Shown in pieces: positions 26,756 to 42,125 of a DNA stretch of 64,000 nucleotides. Each line of letters begins with the position of its first letter. The first letter of the stretch is position 1. Source of the stretch: Henricia sp. BOLD:AAB3569 (taxonomy: Eukaryota > Echinodermata > Asteroidea > Spinulosida > Echinasteridae). The stretch is from assembly GCA_037783545.1 (NCBI GenBank), contig JBBELK010000368.1, positions 1,364,001-1,428,000 of the forward strand, written 5' to 3'. A program made the translations under genes and the position numbers. Under the pieces are notes generated by a model, which saw nothing but the letters and a program-made list of their open reading frames with translations, did not search any database and was not told the origin of the DNA.

Positions 26756-29700
26756 CTAATATTCTTCTTCGCCTTCTTCATCTGGACCAACACTATCTCC
26801 ACCAACTTCCTCGTAATCCCTCTCCAGGCCCGCCATATCCTCACGAGCCTCGGAGAACTCACCCTCCTCCATACCCTCTCCCACATACCAGTGGACGAAG
26901 GCGCGCTTGCGGTACATCAGGTCGAACTTGTGATCCAGACGAGACCAGGCCCCGGCGATGGCCGTAGTGTTGCTCAGCATGCAGACGAGGCGTTTAGCCG
27001 CAGCAAGGTCGTCCCCCGGCACGTTAACTAGCGTCTGGTTATTGATCCCGACCTTGAAACCAGTCGGACACCAATCAACAAACTGGATGCTTTGCATGGC
27101 TTTGATTTTTGCAATTGATGCATTGACATCTCTGGGTTTCACATCGCCACGATAGAGCAGGCAGCAGGACATGTACTTGCCTTGACGCGGGTCACATTTG
27201 ATCATCTGACTGCCTGGCTCGAAGCACGCCTTGGTTATCTCTTGGATGTCCACGGAAGAATGGTGGGCTTTATCGACGGATAATATCGGTGCAAAACTAG
27301 CCATTGGGAAGTGGATGCGTGGATAGGGCACTAAGTTGGTCTGGAATTCGTTCAGGTCCACGTTTAGTTCTCCATCGAAGCGCAACGAGGCAGTTATGGA
27401 CGACACGACCTGGGCAATTAGCCGGTTGAGGTTGAGATAACTCGGGCGGTCGATGTCGAGGTTGCGACGGCAGATGTCGTAGATGGCTTCGTTGTCTACC
27501 ATGAAGGCGCAGTCGCTGTGGTCCATGGTAAAGTGGGTGCTCAACACCGAGTTGTAGGGCTCTACCACGGCTGTGGAGATTTGGGGAGCTGGGTAGATGG
27601 CGAACTGCAGCTTGGACTTCTTGCCGTAGTCGACGGAGAGACGCTCCGCCAACCTAGCTGTAAAGCCAGAGCCGGTGCCTCCTCCGAAGCTGTGGAAGAG
27701 AAGGAAACCCTGAAGACCCCCGCAGTTGTCCGTCTGTGGGAGGAAACTAACCAATTAGGAGCGTGTCCAGATCACACAATATTTGACATCATATTTTTCC
27801 CATGGGTGTTGAGATTTCGATACAATATAATTTGTCATATTTTTCTCATTGCCATTCGGAAATCTCGTGCTCTTATAGATCATCCGTACATTTCCAAGGA
27901 TGTAAACTAATTTATCTGGTTCCATAAAGCAGTGCAGTGATTAGACCAATGTTTTTGCTTTCACATTTAAATTGGAGATTGCAAATTTCCTGTTTTTTTT
28001 CACATGGTATTTTGGGGAGGTAGAACGAAATCCACTTTCTGGAAAAAATCTCGATCAGCTCCTTTGATGTTTCGGTGGATGTAAGGTATTAAACATCCAT
28101 CAAAGAGAACATTGTATCGCGGTACTTTAGTATTTGCAAACTCACCAGCTTACGTATTTTGTCAAGGGCTTCGTCAATTAACGTTCTTCCCACGGTGTAG
28201 TGGCCCCTGGCGAAGTTGTTGGCGGCGTCCTCCTTGCCCGTAACGAGTTGTTCAGGGTGGTAGAGCTGCCGGTACGAACCCGTGCGAATCTCGTCTAGAA
28301 CGGGAAAGAAATATTCACGAAATACAGGGTGTCCCTAAAAAAATGTCCTGGCCAAACCAGGCAGCCCCAGAATCAAGGTTTCCCTGGAATCTTCTCACAT
28401 GAAAAAAAATATTGTTTATTTCATCAAAATCAGTCAAGACAATCGGAAGTTCTGTTCTTGTTTGTGCAGCAAACTCACACTCTTTGATACGAACTGGCTG
28501 TCTAATTCAGGAAGTCAATAGACAGTTAATAGCCTATAGTCTATTTTAGCCTGATTTTGATAAAATAAAGACTAATTTTCGTGTATGAAGATTCCCTATC
28601 GGGATCCAGGCAAACCTATAGACTATTCTTGGGTTTAACTTGGTTTGACAACGGTTACTATCCGCCATTACTGTGTCTATACTATGGCACGCCAAAGCAG
28701 AAATAATTCAACACTGATAATTTGGAAGTCTGGTAATATGTGCTATGAACTTTCTTGTTGCTATGAATGTTCTTATTGGTCCAGTACGGGTGATTCGAAA
28801 GATGTCATTTTTTGTTAATTTGAAACGCCAGTCCACATGTTCATCATTAGCCGTAGATTGGCTTCTTTGCAGCTTTCCCTGGCCACGGTTGCCTCCACGC
28901 CCAGAAGGTGAGACATTAACTATTTGAAATCCATTTCAAAGGTTACATTTTCTCAAAAGGAATTCTCCATTTTCCCCCAAATGTTACCGTGACAGAATCG
29001 TTTCTGCCAAACTCACCTATAACGGTCGGTTCCAAATCGACAAAGACGCTGCGGGGAACGAACCTCCCCGAACCTGTATCGCTAAAGAAAGATGTCCTGG
29101 AATCACCAGGTTGCGGCTCGTGTTTAGGGTTCTCCATGCCATCTGGTTGTATGCCGTGCTCCAAGCAGTACAGCTCCCAGCAGGCATTGCCCATCTGGAC
29201 TCCGGCCTGGCCGATGTGAATTGAGATGACCTCACGCTGTAGAAAAAAAAAGCCGACCATGTTTGTCGTGTTGCTGGGTGAAGGCACATGAAGGCTTGTC
29301 AGTAATGCGCGCGCGCCAAATTCGTGCCACGAAATACGCAGCTCCACAGCAAAGGTGCGTATTTCGTGGCACGAATTTGGCGCGCGTGCATTGCTGACGC
29401 TGTGCCTTTAATTAAGGTAACGATATATCGTTTTAAAAAAACCGCGAAAACTAATTTTTCCCCCCCCCCCCGTTCCATAGGCCTAGAGCAGTGCAGTATT
29501 ACACCACCCCGTTTGCTTCCACATCCAAATTAGATATTGCAAATTTCCCGTTTTCTTTTTATGAATGGTATTTTGGGGAGTATTTTATATGATTCTTATA
29601 GGTTCAAACGAAATTTATAATTCTGGAAAATCTGAACACGGTCCTTGAATTTACCAGTTATATCTATGTTGGAGAGACGGAATTAATAAATAATTTAAAC

Positions 29701-31655
29701 GGTGAAAAACATTGTTTTCAAAGTCATAAAGTTGTTAAGTTTTACTTCGAAATTTGACCCAAGCCCATACCTTAAAAGCTTGTTCGATCATGGAAGAAGA
29801 AACAAGATCGTGGGATTTTTGAAAAGCCTTTATTGAGTCATAGTTGAGAGACGGCTTTTACTAGATTTCCATTAAACTAGTATAGTTTAGACTTTAATGC
29901 GGGTATATGTTTGCTTTGTTGGGCAAAAGCCAGGCATGGGCGTACGTACGTGTGCCGTTATGTCATCAACCAGCAACCATCTGTTGCATCACAGACCGGT
30001 AAATTCTATTCTGTATTCATCTTTTGTCCGAAGTAATTATCATATTGTTTGCATAAATTGCATTGAACTGCGTGTGGCATCGGGCGTGTTATTTGTGGGA
30101 AACAGCTAGGCCATTCTTTGATTTTCCCACACGAAAATAGTTCTTTTGAACGAGTTAAATGGTTGTCCGAATCAAATATGTTTGTGCAAAAACAACTCAG
30201 TCAGTCAACAGAGCGTATTATACTGAATCCTTGAACTTTGCGCGCTATTCACGAACAGATGACGCACATCATAACCAAAAACCAAAAAGTGAATGCAATT
30301 TTCAAGGATTTTAAAATGACACGGTTTTGTTTGTTTAGTTTGGGTGGGATTTAAACGAGTGCTAAATGCAATGACAGGGGTGTGGATATAATAATCTCTT
30401 TGTGTTAATATTAAAAACGAGGACGGATCAAGTAATAAGAGAAAAATTTGGAATATGCATTGTATACAACATACACAACGACTGGTCACAATTAATTTGA
30501 TGGGCAAAGTGTACACGTCCGGATAAAGGGTGCTTGATACTTTAAAGGAGCGTGACCAGATCACATTTTTGACCAACACATTTTCCCCATGGGTTTTGAG
30601 ATTTTTATACCATATATCATTTGTCATATTTTTCTCATTACAATTCTGAAATTAATTTCACGCTCTCAATCCGCATATTTTCAAGGATATCGTAAAAAAA
30701 CAAACAAGTGTTTTTGTAAATTAATTTATCTAGTTCCATAAAGCAGTGCAGTAAATTACCAACCCTTTTGCTTCCACATCCAAATTAGAGATTGCAAATT
30801 TCATGCTTTCTTCCCATGGATATTATTTTTGGGAGGTATTGTATATGCTTGCAAGGTCCAGACTTTTGGGGAAAAAATCTGGTCAAGCCCATTTAAGGCA
30901 AACATGATTTGTTCTATGATATTCATTAATAAACATCTTGCATAATTTCTATCATTCAAAAAAAAAAATTATATCGAAATTAACGGAGATCCTAACGAAA
31001 TTTCGAGTTATGATATAGTTGACCATTACATTCCCTACAGACCGTATCGAATAGCCGCCATTTCGTGGGGCACCTTTTGTTACTTAAACCGTTCAACGAT
31101 GGAAGCGCAATGTGCAACCATGCATGTCCTCAAGGAACAAAGAAACTGCCCCACGAAATGGCGGCTATTCGATACGGTCTATGCTATCAGCCATCTGTAA
31201 GTGCGGATTTGGTAGTAGAAAAAAAACCAGAGAGGAACCTACGAGCTTATTTAGTAAGAAAAACAATTTTCAGCTTTAGTCTCGTAGGTTTTATCATGGA
31301 GCTATAATCCTTTTTATAGCTCCATGGTTTTATACACAAAGACACAAACAATGGTCAGGTCAGTACTAAATTTCCTTATATTCAAAATGTGGCAACTTTT
31401 CAAACTTTTAAAATTTAAAAAAAGTAAGTTGTTTCCTTCCTCCATTGTTCAACAGAGGTTTAATAGTCCAGTCTATACGGCCGTGACAAAATTGATTAAA
31501 AATACATGTATTCACAAGATTAACTATCTTTAATGGTTAATTTAACGACTCTTAGTGTTCAATATAATGCCAATGATTAATAAAATATATAATGGGGTAT
31601 ATGGTAGGATTGACGTTGACAATTAATTAATTAATAAAATAGTTAAACATACCAT
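26756..31655 (-). CDS. TUBA: Most divergent alpha-tubulin gene D (449 aa; rewritten Lys40 loop)
   Basis: Alpha-tubulin paralogue with exons 31655-31653 (ATG in a CAACCATGG context, donor GTATGT), 29236-29017 (220 bp), 28294-28146 (149 bp) and 27733-26756 (978 bp, TAG), encoding 449 residues. Exon 2 is one codon shorter than in its neighbours. Residues 35-52 read [18 protein letters not shown], so the Lys40 loop is replaced. Other departures are [52 protein letters not shown] and [14 protein letters not shown], the catalytic DLNEFQTNL and the terminal GEEEY are kept. It resembles divergent animal alpha-tubulin isotypes, but orthology to a named one cannot be settled here. Exon 1 is inferred from the splice signal, the Kozak-like context and a strong TATA box upstream. 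Confidence 0.92.
27753..28078 (+). repeat. GGAGCGTGTCC family copy in gene D intron 3
   Basis: About 325 bp beginning AGGAGCGTGTCCAGATCACA and ending CAGCTCCTTTGA. It fills most of the intron. Confidence 0.65.
29291..29412. mobile_element. GC-rich palindromic MITE, gene D intron 1
   Basis: Foldback with the TTCGTGCCACGAAATACGCA arm, about 50 bp above exon 2. An 11-C run and a partial GGAGCGTGTCC-family copy follow (29460-29660). Confidence 0.7.
30542..30896 (+). mobile_element. GGAGCGTGTCC family, full copy
   Basis: 355 bp bounded by TTAA at both ends. Confidence 0.65.
31036..31184. mobile_element. Palindromic MITE (GCCATTT type), copy 3
   Basis: Near-perfect foldback: ACCGTATCGAATAGCCGCCA and its complement around a core of about 80 bp. 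Confidence 0.75.
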
Positions 31656-31804
31656 GGTTGTAGGCGAAATTCTGTTGTCGATGCGATATACAGAACTCGG
31701 TGTAACAAGTTGGGCGGTGTCCAATCCTGTGTAAAAACGCTGGCGATGTGCGCTCTCAACTGTTGGACATTATTTACAATAATCCAGCCGCTGTACTAAA
31801 CGTG

Positions 31805-31812
31805 TTTTTATA
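31805..31812 (-). promoter_or_regulatory. TATA box of alpha-tubulin gene D
   Basis: TATAAAAA on the minus strand, about 155 bp upstream of the proposed ATG at 31655. It is the strongest TATA match among the six promoters and supports the exon 1 choice. Confidence 0.65.
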
Positions 31813-32149
31813 CAAACACAGTGGCCTTGGCAATAATAATTGATGCGCGACAAAGGCCTGTTGCGTGTACTGTCGCATTGTACTTATATCACGTATTATG
31901 CAAATTGTCTCGCGAAGTAAAAAGCATACACGTGTCATCATAATAAACGCCCTCTGTTGACTGAAACGTGTGAACGGGCTCTGTTTTCGCAAGCGTGATC
32001 AGAAACACATCTGTTCGCCCCATTTTCACTTCGCCCCATGTCAGTTCGCCCCATACCACTTCGCCCCATGTCACTTCGCCCTATTGCCACTTTGCCCAAT
32101 CGCCATTTCGTCCAATCGCCACTTCACCCGCCGCCACTTTAAAATTAGC

Positions 32150-32285
32150 AGGCACAGGCTCGTCAGCAATGCGCGCGCCAAATTCGTGCCACGAAATACG
32201 CAGCTCCGTGTAGCAAAGGCATGGAGCTGCGTATTTCGTGGCACGAATTTGGCGCGCGCGCATTGCTGACGAGCTGCGCCTTTAA
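32150..32285. mobile_element. GC-rich palindromic MITE upstream of gene D
   Basis: The clearest copy of this family, with arms ending CGTCAGCAATGCGCGCG. It follows a short TTCGCCCCA-type repeat (32015-32110) whose inverse reappears at 32423-32468. Confidence 0.75.
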
Positions 32286-32956
32286 GTTTCATTTTGCAGG
32301 GAATGAAACATCTAATGTCTAAACAGTAAAATGTAAGCAAAACAATGGAGAAAGAAATACAGACATCGCTATCGTTCACAATAACATCAGTTACGGTCAG
32401 ACTCACAAAAATACTCTCAGGAGATGGGGCGAAGTGGTGATGGGGCGAAGTGGTAGTGGGGCGAAGTGACAGAGAGTCCGACGTACATCACATTGGCTTA
32501 TCTAATGAAAAGTGATCGCTGGTAACGAAAGCTGCTGGTTATGATTGCGAAAACAGTGCCCAGAACCGAAGTGAATAAGGTGTTAAAACTGTTCAGAATC
32601 ACCACTAGGCAACTGACGTCAAACCAGCGTTCTACACAGCATGCGTGATGACGTAATGTGCGTGACATCTTCCCAAATACACAAGTTCTAGCAAGCTGCA
32701 GGCGACATACGATTTCTGTATCTGCTGAGCAGTCAGGGGAGATCTTGGCGCCCAGGTAAGTGAACTGCCGATGGAAACTGTGGCGGCCTGGCGGGCAGAG
32801 GAGCTAGGGAGGAGGTCTGATTGACAGTCACTGGACCTTTGTCTTCATCTAGCTGATGGTGAAGGGGTACGTACACGCTGAGGGCCATGTGATGGTGTCA
32901 AGGAGCTCTGCGAAAATTTTCACATCGTCTGCAAAACAGAGGTCGCTCACACGACT

Positions 32957-33060
32957 GTGATAGTCGACACCAAGTCAATTCAGGACAGCGCTCCAGGGAT
33001 CTCTTTAGCCAGCTAAAGAGATCGCTGGAGCGCTGTCCTGAACTTGGTGTCGACTATCAC
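32957..33060. repeat. 104-bp near-perfect palindrome within the LINE relic
   Basis: Arms GTGATAGTCGACACCAAGT and complement, meeting near 33009. It duplicates a piece of the retrotransposon in inverted orientation. Confidence 0.8.
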
Positions 33061-33134
33061 AGCAGGACGTAGTCTCAACACCCCTGCCGGACACCAGATG
33101 TAGTAGGGAGTGTAATGGATAAGCTTCCCTCAGC

Positions 33135-33651
33135 TCTTAAGCCTAGCGTACATCGACATTGCAACTGGAAGCAACTCAACTGATCGGTTGCGAAACTGAT
33201 TAGTTCCGCAACTATAGCTAGCGGCAACTGGGAGCATCCAGATATATCTACATTTCCAGGCCAGAGCGCGCACATCGACACAGCAACTCGGTAAAGCGCA
33301 GAGTGCATTGCCCTTGCAACTGAAAGCAACTGTGCTTGCAGTTTCTGTCGATGTGCGCGCACGTGATCATCAGATGCACGCGAGCAACTGGCAGCAACTA
33401 GTTGCAAGTACGCGTACATCGCAAATCGACGCAACTGACCGCAACTGGGTACAACTAGTTGCCAGAAAGTAGAACATGAGCAACTCGCGGCAACTGGGAT
33501 TTTTTTCAGTTGCCGGTAGTTGCAAGTGCGCGTACATCGACCTTTTTGAGCAACTGATCAGTTGCTCCCAGTTGCTCCCAGTTGCCCCAGTTGCTCCCAG
33601 TTGCCACTAGTTGCTTCCAGTTGCAAGGTCGATGTACGCTAGGCTTTACTC
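33135..33651. mobile_element. Inverted-repeat element carrying a GTTGC minisatellite
   Basis: Ends AAGCCTAGCGTACATCGACN in inverted orientation. The interior is short repeats of GCAACTGG / CCAGTTGC. It splits the LINE reverse transcriptase. Confidence 0.75.
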
Positions 33652-34100
33652 TGCACGTTGTGTAGGTGTATACCGCTTGATATATTTTTGGGGACCCGGG
33701 ACTCTAATTCCCTGCACCCGGGAGCCAGAGAGCGTCGAGATCGAGCGAGTCGATGCGGTCTTCTGTTCATATCTACATAGGCAGCTAAAAGGGGGCGCTG
33801 GATTTCCCTTCGCTGCTGCGACAGGCAGGGCAAAGATGTAGTGGTAGATCTGCTTGGGATGAACCCCGTCTGCTGGGGCCGCTGCTTTGACAGGAGAAGA
33901 GGCCGTATACGTTTCATGATTAGGAATATGATCATCTTGAAGGGGGTGGAAAGGAGCATGATCGGGCGATAATTCGTCGGGCTTCTGAAGCCTCCTTTGT
34001 TCTTATACAAGAACAAAGGACATAATGGTCCCATACAATACATTTTTGCAGTAAAACCATTGCTACTGTACTGAATTTATTATTCATATTGCTTCTAAAT

Positions 34101-34512
34101 GGGTCTGTCCACAGTAATGGGGTACATTTGAAAAATAAGTCAATAATTCCTTTCAGATGTCTTTAGTTTATCTCAGAATTAAAGAAATGTCCTTGTTTTG
34201 TTCTCAGGAGATTGCTGCCACAATTGCTGCCACAACATACATTTTTGAAAAGCAAGTGCACAAATTTTCCTATTACGCATGTAACGTGGACAGACAATTT
34301 TGTGACATTTTTTTCCGTCTTTGTTACATGCGTAATACGAAAATTTGTGCACAAGGTTTTCACAAATGTATTTTTCTTACTCCTTGGTGAAAAAGTTATT
34401 TCCTCAGTTTAGCTTGATAATTTAAAGATAAAATTAAGACATTTGAAGTGAACTGGGACCTAAGATCTTGAATGTTACAGAAATGTACCCCATTACCGTG
34501 GACGGACCCATA
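34101..34512. mobile_element. CCACNGTAATGGGGTACATTT element, copy 1
   Basis: 412 bp with ends GTCCACAGTAATGGGGTACA and, inverted, GTCCACGGTAATGGGGTACA. A second palindrome inside (34256-34355) is built on AAATTTTCNTATTACGCATG. Copy 2 lies at 59803-60243. Confidence 0.8.
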
Positions 34513-34594
34513 TACATGCACTATAAAAGCAGTCAGATATAAGGCACTGCACAAAATTAAATTATTAATAAGAATTGCGTTTGTAAGATTAAGC

Positions 34595-34905
34595 TTTCCT
34601 GCCAACCGTGTAGTGTCAAACGTCCATCTTAGGGGAAAATCAGGTTGGCGTAGTGACGCTTCCACTTCGCCTTCCACTTCTTTGGTCCTTGTTCGAATCC
34701 CGTCCGGGTATACTATGTGAATTGGATTCTCAGTCCCTGCTTGATTCTGTAGGCTTCCCCATACGTGTGTGTGGAGTTTTTCTCCCACCTCTAAAACTGA
34801 GGGTTTTTTCCTGTTCTCTCCCACCTCGTGGCCGTGCTGAAGAACCTCCTAGGAGGATAAAGGGCAACGAATTTGTCGGCTAATTTCAGCGAACACATTC
34901 CTTTA
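34595..34905 (+). mobile_element. tRNA-like SINE
   Basis: B-box-like GTTCGAATCCCGTCC after a degenerate head, then a body shared with 18275-18465 and ending near the TTTAGGGGATC block. Confidence 0.55.
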
Positions 34906-34937
34906 GGGGATCATACGAGAGAAAAAGTGGTTTCAAA

Positions 34938-35048
34938 CATGGGCCTTTTTCCAAATCTCGACTTCGTCTCCGTCTCCGGCTCCATGTGGTTTACATGGAG
35001 CCGGAGCCTAAGCCTGAGCCCAAGTCGCGATTTGGAAAAAGGCCATGA
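34938..35048. repeat. 110-bp foldback
   Basis: ATGGGCCTTTTTCCAAATC and complement flank a GGAGCCGGAG-type palindromic core (CGGCTCCATGTGGTTTACATGGAGCCGG, split by a short loop). Confidence 0.75.
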
Positions 35049-35769
35049 TAAGGCACTGTCTTCTTAAACATGGCTGCCAACGCAAAGATTATATTCCAGA
35101 AACATTACACGTATCTCAGATTGTTTCTCTACAGACAAAAATAAGTTAACCACTTAAAAGATCTTTGAACTCAAGTGAAAAAATCGACAGTTCATTCATT
35201 GCACACAAAAACGAAGCAAGCATCTGAGAACGACCGACTTCTACGCGTTTACACATACATCACAAATGCACTGATTAATAAAATCTGTAGTCTGTAAAGA
35301 ACATTTTGGCCACAAGCAAATTATAAATTATATTTTAAACCACTGGCAGCAATCATAGGCGGATCCAGAACATTTGTTTAGGAGGGAGCGGGGGCTGAGA
35401 GTCAAACATTTTTCAAAACTCCCGTCCCAATGTTAAAAACGTGATTATTACCTGGACTATTCTACCATATACTATTGGAAGGGGAGTGCGTTCTTTCCTC
35501 TCTCCCCTCCTTCTCTCTCTCTTCTTCCTTCTCTTTTGCCCTCCCCTTTTTTTGTAGGGGTAGGGGTATAGCCCCCTCAGCCCCCACCCCTGGATCCGCC
35601 AATGGCATTACAGTAAGACATAAGCAAATGTCTTCAGAAAATGTTGCTTCCCTTTCTGAGCTCTCCCCTAACCATAAAATACAAAGCCTCTCTGAATATG
35701 TTAGATACGACGAAACAAGACACTTTAAGTCATGTCCAAAAGATTTGAAAACATCTTTGAACATTCGAT
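35049..35769. other. Downstream flank of gene E
   Basis: Contains a pyrimidine-rich stretch (35500-35560) and no gene on either strand. A plus-strand frame running into gene E is an antisense shadow. Confidence 0.4.
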
Positions 35770-39592
<3,823 letters not shown>

Positions 39593-39766
39593 TTTTCCTG
39601 GTTTTGATGGCGAAAATTTCAAAAAAAGAGAGAGAGAGAAAATCGCTCCGTTGACAGGCGCTTGTTGATCTTGAGATCCGGTTATTATGACGGCGAGTCG
39701 GCAATTGTCTCATCGAAACCCAGCGGTCTTGTCAACTGATACCACATGACTGTGTGCTGACAGCTG

Positions 39767-39771
39767 ATTGG
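39767..39771 (-). promoter_or_regulatory. CCAAT box of gene E promoter
   Basis: CCAAT on the minus strand within GACCAATCAGCTG, about 177 bp upstream of the gene E ATG. The same block occurs at the same distance in gene F, inside a stretch of promoter homology. Confidence 0.6.
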
Positions 39772-39819
39772 TCCATCGACCGATGCGTCCAAGGTTACAA
39801 AGGGAGAAAATGGCTTCGG

Positions 39820-39833
39820 GTTGCCATGGTTAC
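39820..39833 (-). promoter_or_regulatory. RFX-type X-box of gene E promoter
   Basis: Minus-strand GTAACCATGGCAAC, an imperfect palindrome that fits the X-box consensus bound by RFX factors at ciliary genes. It lies about 235 bp upstream of the ATG and about 15 bp from the left end of an inserted retroelement. The gene F promoter carries the equivalent site. Confidence 0.65.
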
Positions 39834-39848
39834 AGTCACCGCTGGATG

Positions 39849-41760
39849 TGGAATTTCTTTTCGTTTTAGAACGACAGGTGCCAGTGTATTCACACTGAAC
39901 ACAATAGAATTACATAACAACTGGCTATATAAACGCCACGTTCGCTTCAGTAGCTCACTCTCGGTCAATCGTGTCAACTTTGCTGTACAATCCTATTCTA
40001 CACACTCTTCACGCACCGCATCGAACATGTCCCTCGAACCGGGCGTCGGCGGTTCGGAGTCCGGTACCAGCAGTGATCAGATACTGAACGCTATCCAGGC
40101 CCTTTCTAAGTCATTAGACTTCAAGGTCGAATCGGCTTGCAAGAAGCTACGCTTATCAGACGTTCCGACGTTCAAACGCGACGGCATCAACAGCAGCACA
40201 AGCACTGCGAGAAGCTTCTTTCGCTTGTCGAGTCGGCCATTCAGAACATTGACAGCCTTGACATCGACTCGGCCAAGACCGACTGGAACGCCGCCGTTAA
40301 GTCCATCAAGGAACGTCAAAAGCTCATACGACTTGCTGACCGTTCTGATCTCGGCTGGGGAGTTGTGAAAGAGTACATCGCAGAAACGTCTAATTGAGGC
40401 GGCATAGACATTTGCGTCCACCCAGTCGTATGGCACTGAGTTTATAACACATTTTATTCGATCGTTTGGTATCGAATTCGATTTGAGGGACAGAGGAGTT
40501 TTTGTCCGTCCAATATTGGCATCGAGCACATCGTTCAAAGTTTAATCTCACAATGTTTTAAAATTGTTGATCTTTTCACACCGGAACTGGCAATCGTAAT
40601 TTGTCATTTAATACCTTTTTTACCTTTGTTGTTTTTTCCGCGTTCCGCGTGCACCGAAGGCCAGTAAACGTCTATTTGAGGCGGCATAGACATTTGCGTA
40701 TACACAGTCGTATGGCACTGAGTTTATAACACATTTTATTCGATCGTTTGGTATCGAATTCGATTTGAGGGACAGCGGATTTTTCATTTTATTTTATTTT
40801 ATTTTTGTCCGTCCAATATTTGGCATCGAGCACATCATTCAAAGTTTAATCTCACAATGCTTAATTGTTGATCTTTCCACACCGGAACTGGCAATCGTAA
40901 TTTGTTATTTAATACCTTTTTACCTTTGTTGTTTTTTGTTTCCCCTTTGCCCTTTCTTTTGCGACTTTCTATAGACTACAGCAAGGTTCGCACAACGACC
41001 TAGCCACTGTTCACCATTGGAAACATTTGACCTGTTTTTGTCCTTTTCTCGTCTCACATGAGGTATAAATAGAAAAGAAATGAATTTTCTGACGGAAGTA
41101 TGGAGGAAGAAAGTGGAATTTCTTTTCGTTTTAGAACGACAGGTGCCAGTGTATTCACACTGAACACAATAGAATTACATAACAACTGGCTATATAAACG
41201 CCACGTTCGCTTCAGTAGCTCACTCTCGGTCAATCGTGTCAACTTTGCTGTACAATCCCGCCCACCCCATTTTCCCACTTCAATCGGAATTCGGACCGGG
41301 GGAGTGCACCCCTGTCGAGTGCCCTGGATGCACCCACGTTTCCTCCAATGGCTGGGGGTTTTTCGTGGCCACCGAGCGCCAGCACACAGTGCTGGTCCGA
41401 CACTCGACCCGAATTCAGTTTCAGTTCCGACACACGTGTTTTATTTTCTCTTTCGGCTTGATTGATTCTGACCGATTTTAGCACGGTGATAATTATTGAA
41501 CTTCGACACTTTATTGTCGAGACCTAGATACTGTGAACTTTTTAAATTCGTTTAGGATATTACATTTGTGCATATAATTTGATCCTAATCAAGCTGATTA
41601 GCGGAGTTTAAAATAAATCGAACAGCAAGGTTCGCACAACGACCTATAGCCACTGTTCACCATTGGAAACATTTGACCTGTTTTTGTCCTTTTCTCGTCT
41701 CACATGAGGTATAAATAGAAAAGAAATGAATTTTCTGACGGAAGTATGGAGGAAGAAAGT
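39849..41760 (+). mobile_element. DIRS/Ngaro-like retroelement relic with split direct repeats
   Basis: Repeat A occurs at 39849-39993 and 41114-41258 (both 145 bp). Repeat B occurs at 40978-41113 and 41622-41760. The order A1-gag-B1-A2-B2 is the split direct repeat layout of PAT/Ngaro elements. Between A1 and B1, from about 40027, a gag-like frame begins MSLEPGVGG. After a 1-base frameshift near 40185 it continues to KSIKERQKLIRLADRS and GWGVVKEYIAE, a motif known from ORF1 of DIRS-type elements. Reverse transcriptase, RNase H and tyrosine recombinase are missing. A segment of about 285 bp (40387 on) is tandemly duplicated. Confidence 0.65.
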
Positions 41761-41819
41761 TGAATTATAGATTGGGCGATTCAGTACAACTTGGAGTTTT
41801 GAATTTATCATGCTTGTTT

Positions 41820-42125
41820 GCAGTTACCCAAAATTTGACTTCACGAGTTGACAAGAAAAACACCACTAAAAGTGTTGATAGCAATGGTAACAAAAACCAC
41901 ATAATTTTTATTTCATGTACAATGATACAATTTTGTGGGAGAAATTGCCAACTAAAGGTGGTTTTAAAAAACAATTGTCTGCAGACAATTTTTTTACCAT
42001 TCATTCAACACAAAAACCATGCATGGATTTTATGGTTTTCTGAAGTATTATTATTTCTGCATCTATGGCTGAAATTTCTACAAGGCAGTTTTCAACATTA
42101 TTCTTTAGTTATGTAATGCTGTTGT
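41820..42125 (+). repeat. High-copy dispersed repeat
   Basis: Core motifs AAAACCATGCATGGATTTT, GAAATTGCCAACTNAAGG and AAGGCAGTTTATCAACATTA. Related copies: 20525-20925 (-), 38690-38945, 51040-51160 (-), 52440-52700, 52895-53030, 54140-54700 (split by a SINE), 55625-55740 (-), 56090-56420 (-) and 60940-61010 (-). No coding capacity. Confidence 0.65.

Larger units (their letters stand above)
32750..34043 (-). pseudogene. Broken non-LTR retrotransposon reverse transcriptase
   Basis: The minus strand encodes pieces of a LINE reverse transcriptase: NYRPIMLLSTPFKM, QTGFIPSRSTTT and AAYVDMNR (33640-34020), TSGVRQGC (about 33077-33100, followed by a stop) and the catalytic FADDV (FADD at 32924-32935). 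Frameshifts, stops and a 0.5-kb insertion at 33135-33651 disable it. The endonuclease and 3' tail are not seen. Confidence 0.75.
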
